Below are positions 44,197-53,194 of a stretch of 64,000 bases of DNA, one piece after another (within the stretch, counting starts at the first letter, position 1; every line of letters begins with the position of its first letter). The position numbers were made by a program, and so were the translations under genes. Below the pieces are notes generated by a model that worked only from the letters and a program-made list of their open reading frames with translations, searched no databases and was not told the origin of the DNA. The stretch comes from Phocaeicola faecalis (GTDB lineage: Bacteria > Bacteroidota > Bacteroidia > Bacteroidales > Bacteroidaceae): NCBI RefSeq assembly GCF_021730445.1, contig NZ_JADNRM010000013.1:1-64000 (forward strand), given 5' to 3'.

Positions 44197-44474
44197 CCTG
44201 TCCCCGGATGTTGTCTCCTCCGGTTTTCAATCTCCGCATACGTTTCGAACTCCCTAGGTCGTTTCATTAGCCCGGCTAAGCCTTTTCGTCCTTTCGGTTA
44301 TGCCTGTCTGTCCGTCGGATTACTACAGACTCCGTCAGCGGACCGTACAGTCCGTTGCAGTGGACCGTACAGTCTGCTACAGTGGACTGTACAGTCCATT
44401 GCCGCAGTCTGTAATAATCTTCCGTTTAAAAGGCCTTGGCTGAGCCTATGACACGGCTTACTCTTCCCTTTGTT
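44197..44474. repeat. Dispersed palindromic repeat element, copy 2
   Basis: Aligns without gaps to 9887-10164 (constant offset 34310). The three core palindromes have GTAC centres at 44346.5, 44368.5 and 44390.5, again exactly 22 bp apart. Relative to copy 1, two palindromes changed both arms together (TGG...CCA to CGG...CCG in unit 1, the reverse in unit 3). Flanks are more conserved than the core. No coding frame and no IS termini. Confidence 0.85.
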
Positions 44475-45246
44475 TTAATATGATTGTTAAGGGATTGTGA
44501 ATCAACCTGAAAGCCCTGTGGGTGATAAGCGTGAATTATGAGTTACAATGCCGGTACCAGGTCAAGTGGTCGCCTGATATACTTCATTTATAATGCCTTG
44601 AAAGAATCTGTATTTTTACATTGTAATATTGGAATTTTCTCACAATATGGAGCCCACACACTTTTTGACTTGAGTCGGGACTAATGCATTTGCAGAATCA
44701 TTCAACGTCAAAATCAAAGCGTTCAGAGGAGTCAGGAATCTTCCATTCTTTATTTTTAGATTATGCAAACTATCTGCTTGGATTTGACATGCCCACAGGG
44801 GGCGGATTGACCCGAAAGGAGGAGGAAATGGAAGAGGGGATAAAATAAAAAAAGAGCGATAGTTCTTTATTTCGAACCCGCCCACGTCTTGAAGAACCCC
44901 CCTCATAAAATATGGGGTTCTTTTCATCTTTCTCGTCGTTGTCGTTGTTGTTATCCCTCTGCTCTTTTACTTAAAAAACAACTCTTTTAATACCTATAAA
45001 ACTAAATTCCTGAAAACTTGCAATTCTTTCAAACCTTAAATTAATCTCTAATACCTTTTTTAGTATCCTTGTTTAAAACAATCTCTTTTTATTTACCTAA
45101 ATCTAATACCTTTTCTAATCTTTACCTTATTACTTAATACCTTAAAAGAATTCATTATTAACTTAACTGGTAGTTTCACAACCACATTGCAAAGGTACGG
45201 CTTTTCTTGAAAATAGCAAGCATACGCATGCCGAAAAACATAAAAC
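44475..45246. other. Long non-coding convergent gap with hairpin and TAATACCT repeats
   Basis: About 770 bp between the repeat and the nrdG terminator with no convincing gene. It holds a terminator-like hairpin on the plus strand (GAACCCC 44894-44900 with GGGGTTC 44914-44920, then TTTTC) that no gene explains, and four copies of TAATACCT at 44988, 45049, 45104 and 45135 in very AT-rich DNA. Could hold a small RNA or be decayed mobile DNA. Confidence 0.5.
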
Positions 45247-45282
45247 GGCCCATTTTCATGATATAAATCAAGAAAATGGGCC
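45235..45282 (-). terminator. Terminator of nrdG
   Basis: Perfect 11-bp stem GGCCCATTTTC (45247-45257) with GAAAATGGGCC (45272-45282); reading the minus strand it is followed by GTTTTATGTTTTT. It lies 19 bp after the nrdG stop. Confidence 0.9.
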
Positions 45283-45300
45283 ATTTAGGTTTCTTTTGTG

Positions 45301-45759
45301 TTATCGTACACAGATGATACGTTGGTTGCTGCTGCCCCTGAATTCTAAGTAAGGAGAGTATAAATCCTGCTCGAAACGCCCGTCTACCAATACATCGATA
45401 AAGTCTATTGCTGATTTTAACAAAGGTGAGGCTTCTATTTGTTCAATCGTGTAGCCTGTGTAGCACCAAATGTTTAATCCGGTAGCTTCTTTTATTTGTT
45501 GGGACAAAGCACGGAATTCTTTTGGAGAATAGAGGGGGTCGCCTCCCGAAAATGTAACGCCGTCCAACAATGGGTTGGCATTAATCTCGCAGATGATTGC
45601 TTCTATCTTTTCCTGGGTCAATGGGGTGCCGGCTTCTGGAGCCCATGATTCTGGGTTTTGGCATCCCGGACAGCGGTGCCGGCATCCGGCCAAATAAATG
45701 GAGTAGCGGATGCCTTCACCGTCGACTATGGTTTCGGGGTAAGTAAATAGCAAATTCAT
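45301..45759 (-). CDS. nrdG: Anaerobic ribonucleotide reductase activating enzyme
   Basis: Protein of 152 aa. Radical-SAM cluster motif CRHRCPGC (Cys26, Cys30, Cys33; CxxxCxxC) binds the 4Fe-4S centre. [14 protein letters not shown] is the SAM-binding GGDP motif. It makes the glycyl radical in NrdD. Starts 6 bp after nrdD on the same strand. Confidence 0.96.
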   Translation of the reverse strand: MNLLFTYPETIVDGEGIRYSIYLAGCRHRCPGCQNPESWAPEAGTPLTQEKIEAIICEINANPLLDGVTFSGGDPLYSPKEFRALSQQIKEATGLNIWCYTGYTIEQIEASPLLKSAIDFIDVLVDGRFEQDLYSPYLEFRGSSNQRIICVR

Positions 45760-45765
45760 ATCAGG

Positions 45766-48042
45766 TTATCCGTGTTTCACGCGGTCACGTTCCTCTGCGC
45801 GTTTGGCTGAGTTCCAAGTGCTGAGGTCGCCCGTCAGGTATCCGGTAATGCGGCGCATACGCAGAATGTTTTCGCTTTGGCAAACCGGACATTTGTCATA
45901 AATCACTCCTTTGTAGCCGCAGGCATGACAAGTATCTACCGGATGGTTGATAGAGCCATAGCCGATGCCTTCGTCATGCATTACTTTTACTATCTTGGTA
46001 ATGGCTTTGATATTTTTCTGTGCTTCACCGTCCAACTCTACATAGGTGATATGGCCGCCGCGTGTGATGGCATGGAACGGAGCTTCCCGCTTGATTTTAT
46101 CAACAATGGTAATGGGCTCTTTTACGTCTACGTGGAAAGAGTTTACGTAATAATCATTGTCTGTTACGCCGGGGATATTACCGTATTTGCGTCTGTCCAT
46201 GCGGGTGAAGCGTCCGGAAAGCCCTTCGGCCGGAGTTGCAAGAACAGAAAAGTTCAGTTGGTACTTTGCTTTATAGGCGTCAGCCACTTTGTTAATTTCC
46301 GATACAGCTTCGTATAGTGTATCCCATGCTTGTTGGCTGTGCCCGTGACTTTCACCGTAAAGAGCCATCATTGCATTGTGTCCGCCGATAAATCCAATGC
46401 CTAATGTACCTTGTCGCAATACATCGCCCACTTGGTCGTTGGGAGCGAGTTTTCCTCCTCCTTTCCACACATCGTTGCCCATCATAAATGGGAATTGACG
46501 TGCCAGGGCGGTGCGCTGGTATTGGTAACGACTGTAAAGTTGTTCGGCGATAAGCTCGGCCATTTGGTGAACGCTTTGTATAAACAGTTCTTTAGCCGTA
46601 CGTTCGATGGCTTCTTTCTTTCCGGATTCTTCCATGCTTTCTGCTTTGATACGCGCTTCGATAGCCAATCGGGGCATGTTCATCGTTGTAAACGACAGGT
46701 TTCCGCGTCCCAAAGATGTTTTCTCTCCGGCTACATTTTCATATACGCGTGTGCGGCATCCCATGGTTGCGAGCTCATAGCGATAGCGTTTCGGGTCATT
46801 GGCGTCCCATTTCTCATTCTGATTATAAGGGGCATCCAAAAACATGAAGTTCGGGAAGAGTGCTTTTGCCGTGGTGCGGCAAGCCTTTAGAAATAAGTCG
46901 AAGTTAGGTGCCTCGAATTGGATGTTGCCGGCTATGGCATCGTCGAAGTTGGCCATTGCCTTTTTGTAATCTTCTTCCGAATAAGAAACGCCATCCTTTA
47001 TCTTAAAAATCTGGATGGGGAATACCGGCACTTCTCCCCGGCTGCCGAGGCCTTCAATTGTAGCTTTCAATAGTTCTTCTATTACCATACGCCCTTCTGC
47101 CGAAGTGTCTGTCCCATAATTGATAGAACTGAACACCACTTGATTTCCGCCACGGGAGTGCATCGTATTCAGGTTATGGATGAATCCCTCCATTGCCTGA
47201 TGAGTGTCTTTGCGGGTCATGGCCAATGCTTTCTCTTCTATTTTTTTCAGTGCATCCTCATTGGGCTCTTTGCCTTCCACTTCGCGGTAGAAATCCGTCA
47301 GGGTCTGCAGATGTTTGAGATGAGTCTTGCGTACCCCTTTTGCCATAAAGAAATCGAAAGCCGGTATAGCCTGACCTCCGTGCTGTTCGTTTTGGTTAGT
47401 CTGGAATATGATGGTTGCCAATGTTGCGTAGCTCTGGATAGACTGGGGGGTGCGGATGCTGCCGTTCTTGGTGCGGAATCCGCGTTCGAACAAGTCTTCC
47501 AGGTCATATTGGATGCAAGTGGTGGTCTTGGTCGGATAATAATCCAGGTCATGAATATGTATATCACCTAATTGGTGCGCCTCGGCAAATTTCTTCGGCA
47601 ATAGATATTTATATGTATAGTCTTTGGTTACTTCCGATGCAAAGGTCATCATCTGCCCTGCCGGAGTATGGCTGGACATGTTGGCATTGCTGAGGTTGAC
47701 ATCGTTTTTGTCAATAGCCACAATACCGTCCATGATATGTTTCATTTGGGTTTTACGGTCACGCTCCGTATTTCTCCATTCGCGGTAAATAATATATTTC
47801 TTGGCCACTTCAGGGCGTACCTTCATCAGTTCCTTTTCCACTAGGTCTTGAATCTCTTCGACACTGATGGTAGGAGAGGTGAAATTGCTGATTACCCGCA
47901 TAGTGATATCAGCAATAAGTTTCTCTTCATTGTCTATTCCGGTTGCATGGAATGCTTTGCCGATTGCATTTTTAATTTTACTGATAGAGAAGTCTTCCCG
48001 CTTCCCGTCTCTTTTGATGATACAAATCTCAGCGTAATTCAT
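45766..48042 (-). CDS. nrdD: Anaerobic (class III) ribonucleoside-triphosphate reductase
   Basis: Protein of 758 aa. An N-terminal ATP-cone (CIIKRDGKREDFSISKIKNA) senses ATP/dATP. The catalytic barrel has GCRTRVYENVAGEKTSLGRG and TMNMPRLAIEA. Four Cys (705, 708, 718, 721) bind zinc, and RITGYL carries the glycyl-radical residue Gly734. It reduces NTPs to dNTPs without oxygen and without B12. A cobalamin riboswitch precedes it, so it is predicted to be shut down when B12 is plentiful. Confidence 0.96.
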   Translation of the reverse strand: MNYAEICIIKRDGKREDFSISKIKNAIGKAFHATGIDNEEKLIADITMRVISNFTSPTISVEEIQDLVEKELMKVRPEVAKKYIIYREWRNTERDRKTQMKHIMDGIVAIDKNDVNLSNANMSSHTPAGQMMTFASEVTKDYTYKYLLPKKFAEAHQLGDIHIHDLDYYPTKTTTCIQYDLEDLFERGFRTKNGSIRTPQSIQSYATLATIIFQTNQNEQHGGQAIPAFDFFMAKGVRKTHLKHLQTLTDFYREVEGKEPNEDALKKIEEKALAMTRKDTHQAMEGFIHNLNTMHSRGGNQVVFSSINYGTDTSAEGRMVIEELLKATIEGLGSRGEVPVFPIQIFKIKDGVSYSEEDYKKAMANFDDAIAGNIQFEAPNFDLFLKACRTTAKALFPNFMFLDAPYNQNEKWDANDPKRYRYELATMGCRTRVYENVAGEKTSLGRGNLSFTTMNMPRLAIEARIKAESMEESGKKEAIERTAKELFIQSVHQMAELIAEQLYSRYQYQRTALARQFPFMMGNDVWKGGGKLAPNDQVGDVLRQGTLGIGFIGGHNAMMALYGESHGHSQQAWDTLYEAVSEINKVADAYKAKYQLNFSVLATPAEGLSGRFTRMDRRKYGNIPGVTDNDYYVNSFHVDVKEPITIVDKIKREAPFHAITRGGHITYVELDGEAQKNIKAITKIVKVMHDEGIGYGSINHPVDTCHACGYKGVIYDKCPVCQSENILRMRRITGYLTGDLSTWNSAKRAEERDRVKHG

Positions 48043-48084
48043 TGTTTGAAAATTTAATTGTTTTGAATAAAAGAACTAGTTGTC

Positions 48085-48245
48085 CCATGAGGCAGGTTTT
48101 CTGACTTATCTCTCCCCTGAAACGCCTTCCCGCAATGCTTTGCAGTGGCATCTTGTTTCGGTTCTACGAGAATTACAGCAGCGGGTACTGTCGCCGATTT
48201 TCACAGCATTCCCTTTTCGGAGCGGTTAACTTCACCTTCATTGGA
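48085..48245 (-). promoter_or_regulatory. Cobalamin (AdoCbl) riboswitch upstream of nrdDG
   Basis: Reading the minus strand, the expected blocks come in order: GGGAATGCTGTGAAAATC, CCCGCTGCTGTAA, GCCACTG, GGGAAGGCG, then AAGTCAGAAAACCTGCC (plus coordinates ~48091-48107). These are the conserved core and B12-box of cobalamin riboswitches. It ends ~45 nt before the nrdD start. No terminator hairpin was found after it, so control is probably at translation. Boundaries are estimates. Confidence 0.9.
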
Positions 48246-48251
48246 CGACTG

Positions 48252-48259
48252 CAAAGATA
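48252..48259 (-). promoter_or_regulatory. Promoter -7 box of the riboswitch-nrdDG transcript
   Basis: TATCTTTG on the minus strand; transcription should start near 48245, directly at the riboswitch 5' end. Confidence 0.7.
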
Positions 48260-48336
48260 TAACATTTTGGAAAACTTCTCTCTTAAAAAACGAAAATAAG
48301 TTTCCCGAAATGGATAACTTCTTGATGATAGGGACG

Positions 48337-48975
48337 TTATAGAATGTACCACAATGCTATCATGTGGCAGATGGTTCCACCTAATACAAAGAGATGGAAA
48401 ACAGAATGCATATAGGGCAGTTTGTGGAAAGAATAAAATACAGCACCGGTGATGTATGAGATACCTTCGGCAATGAGCCAATATATAAATAAGGAAGGTA
48501 CATGGTCACATAAAGGCTTGAAGGCAACAAAGATGCTGCATCCCATCGCTACATAACAGATTGTTTCCAGATAACTGTGTTCCTTCAGTCTGCAAAAGCA
48601 GAGCGTGGTTCCGACGAGTGCACACAGCCACACAAAACAGAATATTCCCCATCCCCAATAACCTGCTTCGCGCAAACTGACCAGCATGATAGGAGAATAA
48701 CTGCCTGCAATGTGCAGATAGATGGCGGCGTGGTCGAATTTGCGCAATACTTCTCTGTGTCGGGTACCCGGCCGGCTGGAATGATACCAGGTGGAAGTGA
48801 TATACGAGGCAAGCATGCCGAACAGATAGAGCCACATTCCTCTCACTGCCCATACGTCTCCACTTTGCAAGGCAGTATGCAGCAAATACCCTCCGCCCAT
48901 GATACCTATCAATATACCAATGCCATGTGACACGGCATTCGCCCATTCTTCCCCTTTAGTGTAGTGTATTGCCAA
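48337..48975 (-). CDS. Hemolysin III/PAQR-family membrane protein
   Basis: Protein of 212 aa with seven TM helices. EEWANAVSHGIGILIGIMGG, TSTWYHSSRPGTRHREVLRKFDHAAIYLHIAGSY and VFHLFVLGGTICHMI carry the His/Asp residues of the PAQR/YqfA fold. Despite the name, membrane-stress or metal-dependent hydrolase roles are more likely than haemolysis. 5 bp after cca on the same strand. Confidence 0.92.
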   Translation of the reverse strand: MAIHYTKGEEWANAVSHGIGILIGIMGGGYLLHTALQSGDVWAVRGMWLYLFGMLASYITSTWYHSSRPGTRHREVLRKFDHAAIYLHIAGSYSPIMLVSLREAGYWGWGIFCFVWLCALVGTTLCFCRLKEHSYLETICYVAMGCSIFVAFKPLCDHVPSLFIYWLIAEGISYITGAVFYSFHKLPYMHSVFHLFVLGGTICHMIALWYIL

Positions 48976-48980
48976 TTTAT

Positions 48981-50405
48981 TTATAAGTTTTTAGGTGTCA
49001 GCTTCATCTGTTTTGCTTTTTCCAGCATGAATTCAAAAGCGGCATCGTGTTCGTTTGGAATCACGCCATCCAAAATAGCATCTTTGATGGCACTTTTCAG
49101 ACTGCCGATTTCACGGCAAGGCTTCATGTCAAATATGCGCATGATTTCTTCTCCGTCTACCGGCGGTTGGAAATTACGTATGCGGTCTTTCTCTTCCAAG
49201 TCTTTTAGTTTCTGACGCACTAGCTTGAAGTTATCCAGAAACTTCTGTTTCCGCGCTTCATTTTTTGAGGTGATATCTGCTTCGCAGAGCATCATAAGAT
49301 CGTCAATGTCGTCTCCGGCTTCGAACAACAGACGGCGTACGGCCGAGTCGGTCACCACATCATCGGCAATCACGATAGGACGCATGTGCAGGCTGACCAG
49401 TTTCTGTACATACTTCATCTTTTCGTTCATCGGCAATTTCATTTTGCGGAAAATATCGGGAATCATCTTTTCGCCGATGAAATTATGATTATGGAAAGTC
49501 CATCCGATGCGGGGTTCCCATCGCTTGGTCTTGGGCTTGCCGATGTCATGCAGCAGGGTAGCCCAGCGCAGCCATAAGTTGTCGGTATGTTTGGCTATAT
49601 TATCCACCACCTCCAGCGTATGATAGAAATTGTCTTTGTGTGCACGGCCATTTCTTACTTCTACGCCTTGCAATGCCGAAAATTCGGGAAATATGAGTGG
49701 CAATAGTCCGCAACGGTCCAGCTCAATGAAGCCTTTAGACGGGATGGGGGCAAGCAAAATCTTGTTCAGTTCGTCGGCGATACGTTCTTTCGAGATGATA
49801 TTGATACGTTCCTTGTTACGCGACAGCGCCTCAAAGGTTTCGTCGTCAATATAAAAATTGAGTTGGGTGGCAAAACGGATACACCTCATCATGCGAAGCG
49901 GGTCATCGCTGAAAGTGATGTCCGGGTCGAGTGGTGTACGGATGGTACGTTCTTTCAAATCATCCATTCCGCCGAATGGGTCTACCAGTTCGCCGAAACG
50001 CTCTTTGTTGAGGCATACCGCCATTGCGTTGATGGTGAAGTCGCGTCGGTTTTGGTCATCTTCCAACGTGCCGTCTTCTACTATCGGCTTACGGCTGTCA
50101 TGACTGTACGATTCTTTTCTGGCACCGACAAACTCCACTTCCGTATCTCTGAACTTCACCTGTGCCGTTCCGAAATTCTTGAAAACAGAGACATGTGCGC
50201 CACGTCCCAGTTTCTTGCCGAAAGCCTGGGCAATCTCTATACCACTGCCCACCACTACTACATCTATATCTTTAGAAGGGCGATTTAAAAATATATCTCG
50301 TACATAGCCGCCTACCACGTAGCATTCCAATCCCAATTCATCAGCTGTTTCGGAAATTAGAGCAAATATTTTGCTATTAAAATGTTCTTTCAATTCCATA
50401 TTCAT
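48981..50405 (-). CDS. cca: CCA-adding-type tRNA nucleotidyltransferase with HD domain
   Basis: Protein of 474 aa. The head has YVVGGYVRDIFLNRPSKDIDVVVVGSG, the GGxVRD and DxD polymerase motifs, and RRDFTINAMAV. An HD domain follows (LLHDIGKPKTKR, HNHNFIGEKMI). It adds or repairs CCA ends of tRNA or acts as an A-adding enzyme; the subclass cannot be fixed. Starts at ATG 50405 or 50399; the promoter at 50418 makes the latter slightly better. The frame upstream is excluded by that promoter. Confidence 0.94.
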   Translation of the reverse strand: MNMELKEHFNSKIFALISETADELGLECYVVGGYVRDIFLNRPSKDIDVVVVGSGIEIAQAFGKKLGRGAHVSVFKNFGTAQVKFRDTEVEFVGARKESYSHDSRKPIVEDGTLEDDQNRRDFTINAMAVCLNKERFGELVDPFGGMDDLKERTIRTPLDPDITFSDDPLRMMRCIRFATQLNFYIDDETFEALSRNKERINIISKERIADELNKILLAPIPSKGFIELDRCGLLPLIFPEFSALQGVEVRNGRAHKDNFYHTLEVVDNIAKHTDNLWLRWATLLHDIGKPKTKRWEPRIGWTFHNHNFIGEKMIPDIFRKMKLPMNEKMKYVQKLVSLHMRPIVIADDVVTDSAVRRLLFEAGDDIDDLMMLCEADITSKNEARKQKFLDNFKLVRQKLKDLEEKDRIRNFQPPVDGEEIMRIFDMKPCREIGSLKSAIKDAILDGVIPNEHDAAFEFMLEKAKQMKLTPKNL

Positions 50406-50417
50406 CTTAAAGAGCTG

Positions 50418-50425
50418 CAAAAATA
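50418..50425 (-). promoter_or_regulatory. Promoter -7 box of cca
   Basis: TATTTTTG on the minus strand. Confidence 0.6.
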
Positions 50426-50468
50426 CGATTTTTTGTCCATGATAGGAGAAAGTAAAGCAATTAAATTG

Positions 50469-50476
50469 TATTTTTG
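50469..50476 (+). promoter_or_regulatory. Promoter -7 box of the lipoprotein gene
   Basis: TATTTTTG on the plus strand, 24 bp before ATG 50501, back to back with the cca promoter. It overlaps the in-frame codon at 50474, which is therefore not the start. Confidence 0.6.
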
Positions 50477-50500
50477 TCCTCATATAAAACGTTTAAATAC

Positions 50501-51331
50501 ATGAAAAAGATAGGATTAGTGGCATTATTTGCCTTATTACTGGCGGCTTGTGATGATGGCGGCGAAAAGAAGGCTCAAGTGCATTTGCAAAATGCGGAAA
50601 CGGCATTGAAGCAAGAGAACTTTAATGAAGCCAAGTTGCAGATAGATAGTATCCGCATTTTATATCCGAAAGCTTTTGAAGCTAGAAAGCAGGGAATCAA
50701 GTTGATGCAGCAAGTCGACTTGAAGGAACAGCAGAAGAGTCTGGTTTATCTGGACAGTATGATGCAGGTGAAGCAGGCTCAGTTGGATTCTGTCAAAGGT
50801 AACTTTGTATTGGAGAAAGATACGGCCTATCAGGAAGTAGGCAATTATTTCTATCCTACACAGACGGTAGAAAAGAATATCGGCCGTTCTTTCCTTCGCG
50901 GACAAGTGAATGAACAGGGTGAGATGTCTATTACCTCTATTTATTGTGCCGGTGGAAAGTTACATCATGCTGCTGTGAAAGTTAGTGTGGGCGATACTTT
51001 TGCCGAGACTCCTGTTTCTAAGGATAGTTATGAGACCACGGATTTGGGGCGTGCCATTGAAAAAGCTGATTATAAAATGGGGGATGACGGCGGTGTTATC
51101 GGGTTCATTGTTGCCAATAAAGACAAGAATATCCAACTTCAGTTTATTGGTGACAAGACTTATAAAACAGCCATGCAACCTAATGACCGTAAAGCGATTG
51201 CCGAGTTGACCGGTTTGGCGCGTATCTTGTCGGGTATGGAACAGATACGGAAAGATAAAAAAGAAGCCATGCTGAAAATAGAGTTTGTCACCCGCAAAAT
51301 GCAGGAAGACAAACCGGAAGAAAATAAATAG
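50501..51331 (+). CDS. Lipoprotein with coiled-coil N-terminus, unknown function
   Basis: Protein of 276 aa. Lipobox LLLAACDD near residue 16 marks it as a lipoprotein. Then a charged helical region (ALKQENFNEAKLQIDSIRIL, EQQKSLVYLDSMMQVKQAQL), a beta domain about residues 110-225 (GRSFLRGQVNEQGEMSITSI, FIVANKDKNIQLQFIGDKTY), and a basic helix at the end. I do not recognise a named family; similar proteins are widespread in Bacteroides. Confidence 0.78.
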   Translation: MKKIGLVALFALLLAACDDGGEKKAQVHLQNAETALKQENFNEAKLQIDSIRILYPKAFEARKQGIKLMQQVDLKEQQKSLVYLDSMMQVKQAQLDSVKGNFVLEKDTAYQEVGNYFYPTQTVEKNIGRSFLRGQVNEQGEMSITSIYCAGGKLHHAAVKVSVGDTFAETPVSKDSYETTDLGRAIEKADYKMGDDGGVIGFIVANKDKNIQLQFIGDKTYKTAMQPNDRKAIAELTGLARILSGMEQIRKDKKEAMLKIEFVTRKMQEDKPEENK

Positions 51332-51342
51332 GCAGTTCAAGT

Positions 51343-51386
51343 ATTTTGCTGCAGCGATAAACACATGAGGTTTCCGATGCAGCAAA
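51343..51386. terminator. Bidirectional hairpin between the lipoprotein gene and ruvA
   Basis: Perfect 10-bp inverted repeat TTTTGCTGCA (51343-51352) with TGCAGCAAAA (51377-51386) in the convergent gap; no long T tract. Confidence 0.65.
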
Positions 51387-51408
51387 ATGCTTTGTCGCAC
51401 TATCCCTT

Positions 51409-52002
51409 TTATAATCTTTTCAGAGCCAGCTTAATCACTTTCTCGACTGGGGCGCTTGGTTCTTCCTTCAATATAGCTGCCACTACCTTTTGTGAAGCAG
51501 CCTGTGCAAATCCCAGCATAGTCAGCGCAGCCACGGCCTCGTCATGAATTTCGGAATTGGCAGCACTCGCAAACATTTCACTGTTGACTGTTTCCATGCC
51601 GGAGGAGGCTATCTTGTCTTTTAAATCGACAATGATGCGTTGGGCCGTTTTCAGTCCGATACCCTTGACTGTCTTCAACAGCTTGTCGTTTCCTGAACTG
51701 ATTACCCCGCATAACTCGGAAGGAGAAAGAGCCGACAAAATCATTCTTGCCGTATTTCCTCCAATTCCCGATACCGAGATTAGCAATAAAAACAATTCCC
51801 TTTCCTGTTTGGTAGAGAATCCGTAAAGCACGTATGCGTCTTCACGGATAGCTTCATAAATATATAGTTTGGTACGTGTCTGGTTTTGAATGGCCGAGTA
51901 AGTGTTCAGCGAGATATTGATTCCATAGCCCACCCCGTTACAATCTATCACAGCCATTGCCGGAGTAACCTCTGCAATGTCTCCTTTAATATATTCTATC
52001 AT
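51409..52002 (-). CDS. ruvA: Holliday junction helicase subunit RuvA
   Basis: Protein of 197 aa. The OB domain starts [32 protein letters not shown]; helix-hairpin-helix motifs are [20 protein letters not shown] and [25 protein letters not shown]; the small RuvB-binding domain ends the protein. It holds the four-way junction for RuvB. ruvB and ruvC are not here. Confidence 0.96.
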   Translation of the reverse strand: MIEYIKGDIAEVTPAMAVIDCNGVGYGINISLNTYSAIQNQTRTKLYIYEAIREDAYVLYGFSTKQERELFLLLISVSGIGGNTARMILSALSPSELCGVISSGNDKLLKTVKGIGLKTAQRIIVDLKDKIASSGMETVNSEMFASAANSEIHDEAVAALTMLGFAQAASQKVVAAILKEEPSAPVEKVIKLALKRL

Positions 52003-52127
52003 GATTTTTTTGTTTGTAGTTTACAGTTCTTTGCAAAAATAGGATATCTATCTTTTAAATTATAAGTTAGGCAAGAATATTTTTAAATTATTAGGTTTGG
52101 AAGAACAAAAGAGTGAGGCAAAATGTT

Positions 52128-52135
52128 TATTTTTG
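52128..52135 (+). promoter_or_regulatory. Promoter -7 box of ddh
   Basis: TATTTTTG, 41 bp before ATG 52177. The 174-bp gap to ruvA holds nothing else clear. Confidence 0.6.
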
Positions 52136-52176
52136 CACCTAAATAAAAGATAATAGTAAACTAAAACCAATAAAAG

Positions 52177-53076
52177 ATGAATAAAATTAGAGCAGCCGTC
52201 GTTGGATACGGAAACATTGGTAAATATGTAGTGGAAGCTTTGGAAGCAGCTCCTGATTTCGAAATCGCAGGTATTGTTCGTCGTAATGGAGCCGAAAACA
52301 AACCGGCAGAACTGGAAGCATACGCTGTAGTTAAAGATATAAAAGAATTGAAAGATGTAAATGTTGCTATTCTGGCTACTCCGACTCGCAGCGTAGAAAA
52401 ATATGCGAAAGAGATTCTCGCTATGGGCATCAATACGGTAGATAGTTTTGATATCCATACACAGATTACCGCACTTCGCCGTTCGCTGGACGAATCGGCC
52501 AAAGCAGGCAATGCCGTTGCCATCATTTCGGCAGGATGGGATCCGGGAAGTGACTCGGTGGTACGCACTCTGTTGGAAGCCATTGCTCCGAAAGGCATTA
52601 CTTATACCAATTTTGGTCCGGGCCGCAGCATGGGACACTCTGTAGCCGTTCGTGCCATTGCAGGTGTGAAAGATGCGCTGTCTATGACTATTCCTGTAGG
52701 TACAGGCATTCACCGCCGCATGGTTTATGTGGAACTGGAAGAAGGAGCGGATTTCAAGACTGTTGAAGCGGCTGTCAAGAACGACCCCTATTTTGTCAAT
52801 GATGAGACACATGTCATCCAAGTACCTTGTGTAGATGACTTGAATGATGTAGGTCATGGCGTTAATCTGGTTCGTAAAGGTGTATCGGGCAAAACTCACA
52901 ATCAGTTGTTTGAGTTTGATATGAAGATTAATAACCCGGCCCTGACAGCTCAGGTACTGGTATGTGTAGCACGTGCCACGATGAGACAGCAACCGGGATG
53001 CTATACAATGATTGAAGTTCCGGTTATCGATTTGATGTATGGCGACCGTGAGGAACTGATTGCACATTTGGTATAA
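52177..53076 (+). CDS. ddh: meso-Diaminopimelate D-dehydrogenase
   Basis: Protein of 299 aa. The NADPH-binding site is [49 protein letters not shown] and [18 protein letters not shown] are conserved in meso-DAP dehydrogenase and bind the substrate. It makes meso-diaminopimelate in one step from tetrahydrodipicolinate for lysine and peptidoglycan. Monocistronic. Confidence 0.95.
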   Translation: MNKIRAAVVGYGNIGKYVVEALEAAPDFEIAGIVRRNGAENKPAELEAYAVVKDIKELKDVNVAILATPTRSVEKYAKEILAMGINTVDSFDIHTQITALRRSLDESAKAGNAVAIISAGWDPGSDSVVRTLLEAIAPKGITYTNFGPGRSMGHSVAVRAIAGVKDALSMTIPVGTGIHRRMVYVELEEGADFKTVEAAVKNDPYFVNDETHVIQVPCVDDLNDVGHGVNLVRKGVSGKTHNQLFEFDMKINNPALTAQVLVCVARATMRQQPGCYTMIEVPVIDLMYGDREELIAHLV

Positions 53077-53158
53077 TATTCAGTATAATGTTCAAGGATG
53101 AATAAAATACCTATCATCTTTGAATGAAACACCCCCTTTCAGTTGTATATAAATAGCG

Positions 53159-53166
53159 TATTTTTG
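53159..53166 (+). promoter_or_regulatory. Promoter -7 box of LruC gene 1
   Basis: TATTTTTG, 29 bp before ATG 53195. Confidence 0.6.
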
Positions 53167-53194
53167 TAAACAAAGTACAAATAACTTAATAATA

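Noticed and set aside
44868-44900. TTCGAACCC motif resembling the T-arm of a tRNA.
   Set aside because: No acceptor, D or anticodon stem fits around it on either strand.
44640-44927. Minus-strand frame of 95 codons (KIKNGRFLTPLNALILTLND).
   Set aside because: No promoter or signal, Pro/Phe low-complexity, and it overlaps the plus-strand hairpin. I have a vague memory of similar predicted peptides in Bacteroides, so it may be a repeated sequence rather than a gene.
52060-53067. Open frame of 335 codons on the minus strand over ddh.
   Set aside because: Full overlap with a clearly recognised dehydrogenase; no domain seen.
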